Origin: Brasenia schreberi
Taxonomy: Eukaryota > Streptophyta > Magnoliopsida > Nymphaeales > Cabombaceae
DNA: 64,000 bases
NCBI GenBank assembly: GCA_036023115.1
Contig: JAYKKT010000073.1
Span: forward strand, 18,381,001-18,445,000
Direction of reading: 5' to 3'
The notes beneath the pieces are model-generated. The model did no database searches, was not told where the DNA came from, and saw nothing but the letters and a program-made list of their open reading frames with translations. Position 1 is the first letter of the stretch, and each line of letters starts with the position of its first letter. The position numbers were made by a program, and so were the translations under genes. Positions 1 through 15,712 of this stretch are shown here, piece by piece.

Positions 1-179
1 TTGCCTTGTGTTCCTCTGGTTGACGTTTGGTCATGTTTCTTCTACTGCTGGTGTTTCATTGTGATAGATCTTTTGAAAATCTTTAGCGCATTAGCCTTCA
101 CATACCCTTTTATCCTAGCTTCTGATACTAAGCACTTGATCTTCTGCAACGTGATGCTTTCTTTTTTCCCGTGTTGAAG

Positions 180-1260
180 TTTGCTGGCATAAATGGTGTC
201 CCCTACTATACTCCCCAAATTCTTGACCAAGCTGGCATTGAGGTCCTTCTCGAAAACCTTGGGCTAGGGTCAGATTCTGCATCTATTCTTCTCAGCGGCG
301 TCACCAGCTTGTTAATGCTTCCGTGCATAGCAATCGCTACGAGGCTTATGGACACTTCTGGCAGAAGGTAATGTTTTCCATTTTCTATCCTATATGAACT
401 TAATTCCCAAAGGAAAAGAAAAATGCTAGATTTGCATGTTATCTAGCGCACACGATGCATTTTGAAACCTAGCCATAGATATGAAGAGAAGTAGTGGGGA
501 ACCGAAAGAGTACTTCAGTCTAAGTACACTTGAATTCTACGGTTTGGAAACCTTTGTCCTTATTACCAGTATTGAGTTTTTCTTATAGAATTCTGCTTGC
601 AGATCTTTTTTCATTAAGGGAGCTTGAATCTAGGAAATGGTACATATAGTATGTTCTTTTATAGGCAAGTTGAGCAAGGCAAAGCCCTCCCAGACATCCA
701 CATCCTGAGTGTTCGGACTCTTTGTGCCATATAGCAAATTGTGTGTTCAGTTAGCAATTGCCTTATTTCTTCTGTAGTTGCTACTCTTGAAGCAATTTCG
801 TATGTTTTGGCTTGTAGGTCTTTTTTGTTATCTACAATCCCAGTTCTGATCATGGCATTGATGGTCCTAGTTGTGAGCACAGAAGTATCAATGAACTCTG
901 TGGTTCAGGTTCAGGCTGCACTTTCTTGTGCAAGCGTCGTGGTGTACACTTGTTGCTTTGCCGTGGGCTTCGGACCGATCCCGAACATTCTTTGCTCGGA
1001 GATCTTCCCGACACGAGTCCGGGGGCTCTGCATAGCCATCTGTGCATTGACCATGTGGATCGGTGACATCATTGTCACATTCACACTTCCTATCCTCTTA
1101 GACTCGATCGGAATTGCGGGTGTTTTCGGAATCTATGCTGTTGTGTGTGTGTGGTGTGGCATCGGTGTTTGTTTTCTTGAAAGTACCAGAGACCAAGGGA
1201 ATTTCACTTGAAGTCATCACAGAGTTCTTCGTAGTCGGAGCTAAGCGGAAAACAAATTAG
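180..1260 (+). CDS. Tonoplast monosaccharide transporter (TMT/MSSP type), last two exons, with a frameshift
   Basis: A proton-coupled sugar carrier of the vacuolar membrane (major facilitator superfamily). Exon 180..367 follows an AG acceptor and encodes FAGINGVPYYTPQI through LMDTSGRR. Exon 818..1260 completes the split Arg codon and encodes the C-terminal membrane helices, including GFGPIPNILCSEIFPTRVRG and ICALTMWIGDIIVT, which are typical of TMT proteins. The usual C-terminus (FLKVPETKGISLEVITEFF) is present but one frame away. The exon-2 frame stops at 1211, whereas the family ending stops at 1260. The shift lies in a GT-repeat run near 1141-1165, consistent with repeat slippage. The upstream exons lie outside the window. 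Family is sure; whether the gene still works is not. Confidence 0.88.
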
Positions 1261-3167
1261 CACATAATTTTCGCTCATTCATCCCGTCATTGTTAGTTCC
1301 GGACCCAATGGATCCTTGGATTATACATTTGGAAGAGCAAAGAAGTTGAAAGTTGGATTATAAGCTGCGAGATTTGGAGGGACTCCTCCATGGTCTTGAG
1401 ATGAGTGGCTCTGTTGTTGAGATGATACAGCGAGAAGGTACGCCTTGATCCTGAGAGCTCTTGCTCCATCTAGTTTTATATGTTCTTTTTCATATCTTTC
1501 CTCGATCATTTTGCACAGCTGAGTTGTTATTTAATATAAACACTTGGATGTAATAATGACCGAGTTTTTCAGTACAGAGTTTCTCTTAATCTCATCCCCC
1601 TTATCACCCCCGCCTGATGCCTCGTTCGGAGGAGAAAAAAGCATCCTTTGCAACTCAATACCTGGTTCTGTTTTTATAGCTCCGCCTGGTCCGCCCCTAA
1701 TCGAGTGGTACATGTGGAGATGGCTAGTTTGGACCCGACCTGGGGGCTGAACCGAATCCGGACCACCTCCATAACTGAAACCAACACAGAATGAGGGCCC
1801 GTGGTTCGGTTCTTGTTCTACCTATGGAGGAACCGAAGCCAGTCATCTGGCACTGCCTGCTCCAAGGCTTTTCTTTTCTGTAGTTTTAAAATTTCATCTG
1901 TGTTTGATGAAATTTTTGAATCAACATGGAAGCATGCTGAATTCAAAACCAACTCGGAACTGGATTCGGATCTGCAAACACGTGGACATAGAGGCATTCC
2001 ACGTTTAAGTGGGTCCGAGACAAATGCTTTAAAACCGGGCGGTTTCAGTTTACTGGAGCCAGCTAAATCTAAGTACGTGGGATTAGACAAATGGATTCGA
2101 GACAGATGGAATCGATCCGAGACCGGCCCACGTTGGCCCCAAGATCATACGAGCCGAGTCGTTTAGACCTGCTTCAAATATGGATCAGCAATCTTTGCTT
2201 ACTGTCTACTTTCTTTTCAATGAGAGGCCTAAGCCCTGCGTGCACGTCTTGTGAGTTGAACTTGCAGTTTACAGCACGCAAGTTGAGAGCCCTGGTGGGC
2301 TCATCCCCCGACTGCGCCCATCTTTATTCTAGAGAAAATTAGTTTCATTTAAATGGGAAAATTAAGAGCTCGAGTTTTTTGTTTTTGTTATTTTAAATTA
2401 TCTAATAATTATTACACTGTATACGTGGAGATAAGATGGGTTTGGATGTCTTTGCTTTATTTGGAGGTGGTTAATTCAATGAAATCTATGGAAGCGGTGT
2501 TTTTTGTTACTTCTTGGGTTCATTATTCTTTTTAGTGATAATATTGACATCTAAAAAATTTGTAAATGCATTATACATATTTAATTGTTACGGGTTTCAC
2601 TGCAGTTCGACACGGTCGCCCGGTTCATTGACCGGTCAGGCTAACTGGGCACTGTTGTTTTCTGTCGGTAGTGATCTCGTGCTTATGTGTTTCGTGCGGA
2701 TTTCTTGCAATGCAAGAGCGGTTCAACGACGAGATCCAAATCAGCCTCATGTCGGTGGAGTCTTCTCCGAATGAAGGACGATTACGGGGTTTGACCGCCT
2801 CTCCCTCCTCATGGACTTGTCAGTCACAGAGATGCCTCGATCGTGTCGTATCGGGTACACGACAAATTTTTTTTTTAAATGATTTAGATTTTAGTAGATG
2901 ACGCAAGCTCGTACCGGACCCATCTGCTGCATTATGGATCCGAGAAGTTCACGGAACCAGATCTTAAAAGCCTCTCATGTTGGTCTAGGTGTTGGTTGAG
3001 TTTCGGTATTTTTTACTGCGTGCCTTGAAGGATGAGTCGACGAATCACCAGAAACATAAGACAGACCAAAAAATCAGCATCGGGAAGTTTTGTACTAGCA
3101 CTGCTCGTACCGGACCCATCTGCTGCATTTGTGCTAGCCACTGCTCTCCTTGTGCAATGAAATGAAA
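1261..3167. other. Intergenic stretch without a supported gene
   Basis: The first few hundred bases are probably the transporter 3' UTR. I see no exon with a recognisable protein. Open frames around 1.8-2.3 kb and 2.5-2.9 kb have no family signature and no splice context. A phrase of about 26 bases (from ctcgtaccgg to ctgctgcatt) occurs at about 2909 and again at about 3104. Confidence 0.6.
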
Positions 3168-3320
3168 GCTGGACCAAGCTTGGTTCAAGTGGTTCAGTAC
3201 TTGTTCCTCTTTAGAAGGGTCTCGAGTTCAAATCTTGTGAATGGAGAAAACCAGCATCGGGAGAGCTTTATAGTACAGTGGGTTGACCCGGCTCAAACTG
3301 GATTATTGTTCTGGGCTTGC
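3168..3320 (+). mobile_element. tRNA-derived SINE (family called F1 here)
   Basis: The sequence has a pol III A-box-like stretch (tggttcaagtgg, at about 3181) and a B-box-like stretch (gttcaaatc, at about 3226) at tRNA spacing. A body follows with ggagaaaaccagcatcgg and gagagcttta. The same order of motifs recurs at about 49460 (+) and about 60680-60540 (-). The family name is unknown to me and the ends are approximate. Confidence 0.55.
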
Positions 3321-3769
3321 GATACCTATGGTTTATACCACCGGAAAAAATCTAAAAGTCTGCACAAACAGCAATGGCTCACTTGGGTAGAAGTATATCA
3401 GCATGGGTTTGCATCTAGCTTTGGCCAAAAGAAACGGAAATGGAAGCTGTCATGAGCAAGACCCATGAATTCAAATACTTATTGTTAACTACTGATGGAG
3501 CTCAATGACAATGAAGAAAGTCCAGAAGAATTCAACCCCTCAACTATATTAAGATTATTCATCTCGACTGCAAGAGAGTGCCAACCCCTTTCTCCATGCT
3601 AGTTGAAGTCCCTTTGGGAGGCCCCATAACTCAGCTCTCAGCACACTGCACTTGTCAAGGCTAAGACAGAAGCCTCCAACTCCAAGCCACTAGCCACCGG
3701 CGTTTCCTGAATACTCCATCAGCAGTAGTTGGCAACTAAGTTATCATTATTAAATATAATGTTATTTGT
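3321..3769. other. Non-coding stretch, nothing recognised
   Basis: No open frame with a family signature, no RNA gene and no clear repeat ends were seen. Confidence 0.5.
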
Positions 3770-4230
3770 ATGATATGTTGTAATGGTGATCAGCATAAAT
3801 GAAAATGTTGAGATGGATGAGTGATCATAAAAAGGACCATATACATAATAAGGTTATTAGAAATAAATTAAAAATGACACTAGATGACAAAATGAAAAAT
3901 TATTTAAGATGGCTTAAAAATGACACTAGATGACAAAATGAAAAATTATTTAAGATGGCATAAAAATGACACTAGATGACAAAATGAAAAATTATTTAAG
4001 ATGGCTCGAATAAGTAAAAAACTATTAAAAAAAGTTTCGATAAAAAGTTTGAGAAACTAGATTGTAAAAATATTTTAAAAATCATAAAATATTAAAAGAA
4101 ATTAATAAAAAATAATCTAAAAATTTACGTTGAGTTAGTTGTTCAAGTTCTATGAAAACAAAAGATCCATGTAGCTGATCCATCTAATATAGAAAAATGC
4201 TTAACAATTTTATTGTAATAGTTATTGGAT
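3770..4230 (+). mobile_element. RTE-type LINE 3' fragment with an internal 46-bp triplication
   Basis: On the + strand 3795-4060 translates to a decayed version of the LINE C-terminus (LRWMSDHKKDHIHNKVIRNK, then KMKNYLRW). This matches the same region of the - strand LINE at 20.2-23.5 kb. Within it a 46-bp unit occurs three times (starts at 3869, 3915 and 3961). The LINE tail (gatccatgtag, then a decayed cttagttgtt-like end) follows near 4165-4225. Reading frames are broken. Confidence 0.75.
3869..4006 (+). repeat. Tandem repeat, 46 bp x 3
   Basis: Three consecutive copies, each starting taaaaatgacactagatgac, at 3869, 3915 and 3961. They are almost identical; the last base of the unit varies (t or a). 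The unit is part of LINE-derived sequence, so it arose after the LINE inserted. Confidence 0.95.
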
Positions 4231-4638
4231 AACTTTATTATGGGATTTTTAATTTCTTAAATTTTTAGAACTTTTGGAGATATATTGTTTTATTAAAAAA
4301 GAAATGGTTTTTCTTTTTTGAACAACAAAGTAGTGGTATAATGATACATTATATGTAGCGTATGTGTCATATCGAGTGACAAATTTCATTGAGTTAGTTG
4401 TTCGAATTTTATGAAAATAAAAGATCCATGTAGTCGACCCATCTAATATAGAAAAATGTTTAATGATTGTATTGTAATAGTTATTGGATAACTTTGTTAT
4501 GGAGGATTTTATCAATTTCTTAAATTTTAGAACTTTTTGGATATATTGATTTTTTTCAAAAAAAAAATGTTTTTTTTTTTAACAGCAAAGAAGTGGTATA
4601 TGATACTATATGTATCGTGTGTGTCGTATCCAGTGACA
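4122..4638 (+). repeat. Tandem duplication of about 258 bp containing the LINE 3' tail
   Basis: The segment starting near 4122 (gttgagttagttgttc) is repeated from about 4381 (attgagttagttgttc). Shared blocks run in the same order: gatccatgtag, catctaatatagaaaaatg, gttattggataactttrtta, and a gtgtcgtat-like end before gtgac. The copies differ by scattered substitutions, so the duplication is not recent. Confidence 0.8.
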
Positions 4639-6077
4639 GCGAATGATACAGGATACGGAACGGCTATTTAGAACAGTGTTACTAAACCGTGTCACTAAGA
4701 CGCGATGCATGCAAATTTTGTCATTTCCTTCTAAATTGGAAATGAAATCTGACCCGAGACGATGACACGTTGACTCTCTCTCTTTCTCTGTGTCTCAGTT
4801 GACCATTTACTTCCACTTGTTGACAAAATCGGTAGGTATGTAGCGCCCAAAAAAAAATGTATGGCGAATATAATTTATTTTAAGTTGTAATGGCATTAAA
4901 TTACAAAATGGATGATGCATGGAAGATGAGTCGGAAACCCGAAGGACGGAGACAAAGCCAATAACGATATACTGCAGGGAACCGAAAGAACGAAGAGGGG
5001 AACAGATATCTCAAAAGGGAAGAAAAACGGATGAAATAACCGTGGTTACCATGACGGAGCAATGAAAAATGGCGTCCACGTCACGCTGGAGTAACTCATT
5101 CAGATGATGGGGATTCATCCTCCAACTAGCTGCCGATGAAGGTGAGAATGCCTTTGCTTGTGTGCGGGCGTGCCTGTGGGTTCGTGTGTTTGTGTGTGCG
5201 ATTTTAACAATGATTTGTCGGCACCCAATAGAGAATTCTTCAGGATTCAGAAGCAAACATTGATCGGAGCCAATTCCCCTCCTATCTATTGTCTTTAGTT
5301 GGTCATTTTGTTTTCAAGATTTACGGTTGGTGGATTGTCTTCAGTGATGGTTGATTTAAGATGACAATCGTTTGTTGGTCGGGTTCATTATGGTTTGATT
5401 TCTTGAAAACGCTATCCTTTGGAAGAAAGAATCATTGTGTAGAATGCGACTTTCTCGGTTGTGTGTACGAAATTATTGCGTTTGATCTGCTCTCTTTCTC
5501 TCTCTCACCCACACACACGCACAGAGACAGACACGACGAGGCGAAATGATTCTTAGGTGATTGAGATTTTTCATTTTTATATAATGTGGATCTACTCAGA
5601 GCGATCTTTCAGCCGCAAGTCGTTCCTGTTGCAATAGTGTGAATCCCGAGTCAAGGATAAAGTTGTGCGCGGGCAACGATCTGATTTCATTACTTTGCAT
5701 ATGCAAGATTTCTGCTTTGAGTTTTTCTATTCTTGATTGTTTTATGCCCATGCAAGCTTTTAATTCATAATAAAATCTTATTATTGAGTGAGATCTAAGT
5801 TTGCTAATAGTAAATTGAACTGTTGTATACGTCAATAAACTGGGTTATTCTTATCCTCTGGCTCGATGAAGATGTTTGAGTTGTCTATATAGGTCTACAT
5901 GAGGAGAGTATTTACTTCTTGCCTTGGTAGATCTTGTCTGACGTTGGAATTACTTTTTGATCTTGATCTCAAGTTAGGCGTGATATTTGTTGTATGAGAA
6001 TTTATTCAGATTGGTTTAAAATTTGTCACTGAATGAAGAACAGGGTGTAGATTCTGTGCTGTATCCGGATCTGTTTG
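4639..6077. other. Upstream region of the CDPK gene
   Basis: No coding exon was found. At about 5485-5556 there is a pyrimidine-rich stretch running into a cacaca tract and then cttag|gtgatt, which could be a 5' UTR exon with a splice donor. This assignment is weak. The rest is AT-rich with no repeat that I recognise. Confidence 0.4.
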
Positions 6078-11412
<5,335 letters not shown>

Positions 11413-13200
11413 ATCATTACCTGCAAGCAGTTGGCAGACAATTTGATTTTGGTTCACCCATATATTAGGACCTTGGATGAGTGCTCATGATGCTTTATTT
11501 GTGTTCTCCCATTCTTGAAGCTTAAAGGAGAACTCTTTAATATGCTTTATCTTTCCCTAGTGCGTTGAATCTTGTTTCAGAAAACTAGACACAAAGAGAA
11601 AAGGCTTACAGCACTTTCTATTTGTGCAGTTTTTCTCTTCAACCATGGAATTTTCTCATTGCTCGTTTTGTTGATAAAAAACTATCATTGAAGTATCCGA
11701 TTTATCTAGTGTTTGTAGTCTAAGAGAACCCATCATGTATTGTGGTTCTGACTGTAATTTGATGTGTGATCAGTAATATTCGTCTCTACAAGAGTTTCTT
11801 CATTGTTTGATTGCTGTGAGGTTGCCTGGATTTGACATCCATGAGAACTAAAGTTTGTTTTAATAAAGATAAATTTGCCCGAGTTCTGAAGGGCATCGGT
11901 TATTCATGTTGTGTGCAATATGCATGCCACCGCGACACTTAGTAACCCTTGGTTATCTGAGACATTGTTTTTCACTTGTACTGCCATACAAACAACTCGC
12001 ATACCTCAACTTTGCTGAAATCAGTTCAAAATTTTAACTAGCAACTGTACAGTAAAAAAGACGCTTCTCAACAGAATGTTGAAAAGAACTGCTAGGTTCG
12101 TTTCAGAAGAGGGTTTTCACTGCAAACAGACCTCGGAAATGTTGGAAGGAGTTATAAAACATGATCTTGCTTCTGTGGGATGCTAATATGATACAACGTA
12201 GACCACAATGTCCATTAAGAACCGTATAGCTGACTCCACTTAGTGTGAGTTAAGGCTTGGTTTTGGTTTTACTTAAGAAATGGTATGTAGTTTCTGCAAT
12301 GTACTGCTAACCCTTTTTAACCATGGTGCCCATTTTGTTCTTTAGCTTTGCCCAAACATATCAGAACCAGGCTGACTGAGAACAGTGCATGAAGGAAATT
12401 AAGCTGCCTAATGTCAATTGCCAACCATAGTGCCCATGCTAAGACAGGATCAAGCTCAATCCAACTTGAGAAAGACATTAAGAACGGAGTTTTGTGTATT
12501 TCAAGAAGATTAGCTGTAATAAAAAAATTAATTTATAATGCAAAGAACTTAGTTTATAACTATATTACATCCAAAACTTTATGCATAAAATTTTCCAGGT
12601 ATCCAGACATGTTTCATTATAGGGTGTCCGTATACACAGAATATGCACCATCAATGGTAATGCGCATATTATCATAATACGTATCGATGATTAATACGGG
12701 CTTAGCGAGTAAAAACCAAAACTTAATTTTTCATGTTGGATGGACATGAAATGCATAGCTCAACTCTGACATTTTTCATGTCCAATGGACATTTCCTGGA
12801 AGCAGAATAAGGAAAAGAAAATTATAGCAATATCTGAAGAAAGATAAATGACGGAAGATACAATAGCTACAAGATCAGTATCATCTACTAGATTGCGACC
12901 GGAAGCAAATCAAACCTAGTCTTTCCCACGCTAAGTGAGTTGGCTACACGTATTCTTAGTTGCCAAAGAGCTTATTCCTGTGCTATATTAGCGATTAACT
13001 CCATAAAAGAACGCGACTCGAAGCAGTAAAAACCAAAACTTGCCTACACAATGGATTTAGTATAACAGGATTCCTCCTCTACATAGATTTCCAAAACAGG
13101 CACCAGCAAAAATAGGAAACGGAAGCGAATACAGTTACAGGGTTCCTCCTCTACATAGAAAATCTTATAGTTTCTGTATTTTTATTGTTTATACGTTTTA
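11413..13200. other. CDPK 3' UTR and intergenic DNA
   Basis: The first few hundred bases are probably the kinase 3' UTR. A decayed LINE/SINE tail on the + strand lies near 12200-12275 (gctgactccacttagtgt, then aaggcttggttttgg). A related phrase (gttgaaggaagctataaagc) occurs near 56930, so this is a repeat family. From about 13070 the sequence belongs to the upstream flank shared by the three PMEI copies. Confidence 0.55.
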
Positions 13201-13240
13201 GGCAGTCACCCCACCATTGGCCATGGCGACTGCTACATGT

Positions 13241-13248
13241 TATAAATA
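13241..13248 (+). promoter_or_regulatory. TATA box of PMEI copy 1
   Basis: tataaata lies 55 bp before the ATG. The same spacing is found at 26655 and 45433 in front of the other two PMEI copies, so the core promoter was duplicated with the gene. Confidence 0.75.
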
Positions 13249-13295
13249 AAGACCTTGTACAGGCAAAGGCTTACAACCTAAGATTGTGAGCCAAT

Positions 13296-13828
13296 ATGGC
13301 ATCTATTCTCCTCTTCCTTCTTTCTCTCGCATGCGTAACACAATCGCTTTTGGCTGGGGGAGAGCAAGGCATAGAATTCCTGCAGACCACCTGCAACAAA
13401 ACAGAAGATTATGGTTCTGCTTGACGACACTTCAGACCGAGAAAGATAGCTATACAGCAGACCTCAGGGGCTTGGCGAACATCACAGTTGGCCTAGACAT
13501 CCGTAATGCTACTTCTATACTTTCTCGTATCTCTGAATTGCTCAAGACAGAGACTGACGAGAGGGTAACTTCAAGTCTCAAGGTTTGTATGGAAATATAC
13601 AAGGGTGATGTTGAGTATGCACTGCCGAACGCATTCAAATACTTGAAGGAGAAGAACGACTTTGAGGCACTGTCTATGATCCAAGCCCCTATAACCACTT
13701 CGAGTGTTTGTACGGATGCGTTTAATGAAGTGCAACTGCCATCACCCATTGCCAAAGAAAACAGCGCCTACAGCAATCTTGGAGGGCTCGGTCTTGACCT
13801 TATGGTTCTCATTAGAGGCCACACCTGA
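13296..13828 (+). pseudogene. Pectin methylesterase/invertase inhibitor (PMEI) copy 1, frameshifted
   Basis: Related throughout to the intact copies at 26710 and 45488. The ATG at 13296 opens a signal peptide (MASILLFLLSLACV) and the start of the PMEI fold (TTCNKTEDYG). One base is missing near 13411-13416 relative to the intact copies (gattatggttctgc against gattatgatttctgc). The frame therefore reaches TGA at 13422, after about 42 residues. The remaining PMEI sequence (CLTTLQTEKDSYTADLRGLA through LIRGHT) continues in another frame to the normal stop at 13828. The TATA box and leader are intact, so it may still be transcribed. A sequencing error is the alternative. Confidence 0.87.
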
Positions 13829-13967
13829 ATGTTCTTATTAGTACTTAATTAGTTCTTGAATTAGACTTTGCCTTGTTTAAGGTGCTCTCTCATGGCCATT
13901 GCTACGTTAAAGTTTTTCCTATAAATTAGAGAATGATTTCCTTTCATTTAATAAGGGGGAGAATGAT

Positions 13968-14172
13968 TTATAAAACACAGTTCTGGAATACACTCGCAGC
14001 ATCTCCAAAGATAAAGTCTAGTGTGCCATAGATATGGCAATCTCGATAAAATTGCTTATGAGCATATAGGGTATCTTGAAATCTTAAAATTCTACAATTA
14101 TATATAATGGTTCTATCCGCACTCAGCAACAACTTGATTTTCTTTGTCCCAGCTGTATTTTCAATTGTTAAT
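13968..14172 (-). pseudogene. PME fragment antisense to the PMEI copy 1 tail
   Basis: The - strand encodes LTIENTAG, then ADRTIIYNCRILRFQDTLYA, then QFYRDCHIYGTLDFIFGDAA. This is the middle of PME exon 3 (equivalent to about 16150-16370 in PME-A). Several small indels lie between the motifs (around the QAVALR motif and the KFKQF stretch), and neither the upstream exon nor the C-terminal LGRPW part is present. It starts only 140 bp after the PMEI stop. It is the relic of another PME copy in the same convergent arrangement. Confidence 0.85.
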
Positions 14173-15008
14173 TCTTGGGCTTGGAATAAGACGAGGAAGC
14201 AATCATTTTGAAACAATAGTTAATTGTTCTCCAGTGGAGATGAATAGAGAGTAATAATTGCAGTGAATGTCCGACAACTCTTGGAACAGACTCAACTGAG
14301 TGAAAACCATGAACATGGGTTGTGATTGATTCCCCAACTATAGCTTTAAACTGCAATGCAGATGTGGATGGTTGGAATAATGTATCAGCCAAAAGAATAG
14401 TGCCGCTCATGTTGCATAAGCCAGTTGGTGATGGCAATAAGGTCAATGCACTACAATCTAAGTATTTTAGTGCTCTTGTTGGCAATCAGTGCTCTTGCTG
14501 GCAATGGTTGATTGGTGTGAACGTCTATTAGACAAGTAGACCATCACAGTTTCTTTGATTGTACATATTTCTTGCTTCACTCATGGGAATCCAATCCCTT
14601 GGGAGAGATGGATTTAGTACCGGAGAGGAACTATTGGAGCAACTCGGAATTCATGGCAATCTTGTACACTTCCATTTCACTGGCTCTAACACAACCATTT
14701 CTTTTCTCAGAAGGTCATACTTAATTTTGGAAACCAATCTTGCCTATTTTCTTTTCCTCTGGTTGGTCTGTTAGTGGATAATTCAAGTTCTTGTTGTTCA
14801 AGATAGAAGCTTTCTCAAACCAGAAAAAACTTGGTATGTAGTTTTTCTGTCTACCAGCTAGACAAAAATTGATGTTGAGAAACAGACTGTTATCGTTACT
14901 TTCGAACTTTATCCTTGTACTATCTTATTATTCCAAGATAAGTGATCTACATATGTTGGTTCAGTTCATTTAGCTGCGACTTTTAATGATGCAAAGTTAA
15001 AGATAGTG
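14173..15008. repeat. Duplicated spacer segment U, copy 1
   Basis: It matches 30725-31550 at roughly 96 percent by my count, with a few small indels. It lies between the PME fragment and the intact PME. Open frames in it are broken in one copy or the other and resemble no family I know. At 15003-15008 it contains the unfilled site (ttaaagatagtgtggg) of the Copia element inserted in unit 2. Confidence 0.85.
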
Positions 15009-15712
15009 TGGGAATTTCCCTTACAGACTTCGATCATCTTGTGCTTGCCTTATTGTGAGTGGCACATATGCAGAGATTAAAACGAAGCAGGTGTCATGCT
15101 TTGATTTGAGGCTGGCACTGATTCTCTCACTTTTAAACGTATAAGTTAAAGACTGTTGATGTTTGGAATTTCCCTGATAGACTGATCATCTTGTGTTTTC
15201 CCTATCGTAGGTGGGACATATGCAGAGAAGCAGGTGTCATGCTTTAACTTTGAGTCTGGCACTCATTCCCTCTTCCTTTTAAACATATACAAGCATGCAT
15301 AACTTCACAAGTGACGCCGTTGAAGAGTTGCGGATCAAACAGTTAGCATATTCAAGACGATTTGATCCTTTACATTCCAATGATCAGACAATTGATCAGA
15401 CGTAACAGTTGACAATTGTCACTTAGTACAAAATTGAAGTATCACACGTTCGATTGGATTGTTAACTATCTTCTCACTCCTTGTTGTTACAGATACCAGT
15501 ATATGCGCTGTTTACTTGCGTGAATGCACACAAACACACGCAGACACATCTATATGCACACATATGTGTGTGAACAGATATAGATATATATTTATATAGA
15601 CGAACACACACACACATATAGATTACGTAATACACACACACACACACACACACACAGAGAAATTGGCAAGAATGGACTTTCATTTCATAAGACATATTTT
15701 ATACGCATGCTT
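15009..15712. other. Spacer before PME-A with CA-rich microsatellite
   Basis: No gene was seen. The segment is shared with 37169-37640 in unit 2. About 15520-15660 is rich in cacaca and tatata runs and lies immediately downstream of the PME-A stop codon. Confidence 0.7.

Noticed and set aside
1801..2166. 121-codon open frame after the sugar transporter
   Set aside because: No family signature, no exon context, and an overlapping open frame of similar length on the other strand.
13450..13755. Antisense open frames over the PMEI copies (also 26865-27164 and 45643-45942)
   Set aside because: They mirror the PMEI codons and recur only because the gene is duplicated.
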